Below, piece after piece: positions 63,626-64,000 of a DNA stretch of 64,000 nt. Source of the DNA: Brachycybe producta (Eukaryota > Arthropoda > Diplopoda > Playtdesmida > Andrognathidae); NCBI GenBank assembly GCA_036925085.1, contig JAUPFP010000012.1:4079460-4143459 (forward strand), read 5' to 3'. Below the pieces are notes generated by a model. The model did no database searches. It was not told the DNA's origin and saw only the letters and a program-made list of their open reading frames with translations. Every line of letters starts with the position of its first letter. Positions within the stretch are counted from its first letter, which is position 1. The position numbers and the translations under genes are program-made.

Positions 63626-64000
63626 CAAACATTTGAATGTGATATTTATTTTTGGAAGTTCAATTCAACTTTGAAAACTTTCAATTAGCTCGAAAGTTAC
63701 TAAACTGCAGCAAGAATTATTTAAAACCATAAAATGTTGTCATTTAGGTAAAGTTATGCAATAATAAAGTTGCGATCGTCCTAGTAAAAAAAACTTATCT
63801 GTAGAAATATCATTCCGTAGTCTGAATAAAGATGGGTACATTTTATTTATGTGATGTTCATATTATCAAGGTTTTGAATGCTTTTAACAAGAACGTACTG
63901 TACTAGCCCGGTCGGCAAGTCTACACATTTGCCTCACATTCACTTTTATATACTGCCGAATTGCTCACCATAACATGCGCTGGGTTTATGAATATGTATT
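63626..64000. other. Right-edge sequence, presumed intron
   Basis: No exon of the amine oxidase family, repeat or other feature was recognised in the last 375 bases. Confidence 0.4.

Overview
The window reads as nuclear DNA of a metazoan, most likely an invertebrate. Genes are split into short exons by GT-AG introns, non-coding DNA is AT-rich by eye, and the recognisable proteins are animal families. I cannot name the species or phylum from the sequence. No prokaryotic operons, CRISPR arrays, rRNA or tRNA genes were seen.

Four genes and part of a fifth can be assembled by hand, each with an intact reading frame across its splice junctions. (1) A TMEM41A-like VTT/DedA-family membrane protein, + strand, about 1357-4944. 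(2) A secreted S1-family serine protease with a full catalytic triad, + strand, about 8024-14249. (3) An AP-4 complex beta subunit (AP4B1-like), - strand, 16054-18294, which stops at the end of the adaptin trunk. (4) A 13-exon monoamine-oxidase-like flavoprotein of 519 residues, - strand, 32703-44221. (5) The last coding exon of a second copy of that flavoprotein gene, - strand, 61984-62109, whose other exons lie beyond the right edge. Genes 4 and 5 are head-to-tail tandem paralogs. The five genes do not form a pathway. They are ordinary eukaryotic neighbours.

Most of the remaining sequence is mobile or repetitive. There is a decayed CR1/L2-type LINE (22390-25735) with remnants of an SGNH-type ORF1, an APE endonuclease and a reverse transcriptase. 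There are four copies of one LTR-like repeat, several hAT-type elements with 8-bp target duplications (9320-9708, 26817-28595, 38142-38578, 53452-53929, 62180-63617), a piggyBac-like TTAA element (15109-15694) and pogo/Tigger-like repeats inside a protease intron. A MITE family whose copies often carry TGACGTCA is scattered through the window. Long fold-back repeats sit in the introns of genes 1 and 4.

Region by region: 1-1060 tandem ~190-bp repeats and a MITE; 1.4-4.9 kb TMEM41A; 5-8 kb AT-rich spacer; 8-14.2 kb protease; 14.3-16 kb inverted-repeat elements; 16-18.3 kb AP4B1; 18.3-22.1 kb MITEs and two minisatellites; 22.4-25.7 kb LINE; 25.7-32.7 kb hAT and LTR elements; 32.7-44.2 kb amine oxidase; 44.2-55 kb repeats; 55-60.5 kb two related blocks built on a GCCCTAAA minisatellite in inverted arrangement; 60.7-61.4 kb LTR; 62-64 kb second amine oxidase exon and a nested hAT insertion. 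No clear new molecular system was found. The most interesting leads are the anchor-less tandem amine oxidases with conserved -HHL ends, the ear-less AP-4 beta subunit and the minisatellite fold-back elements.
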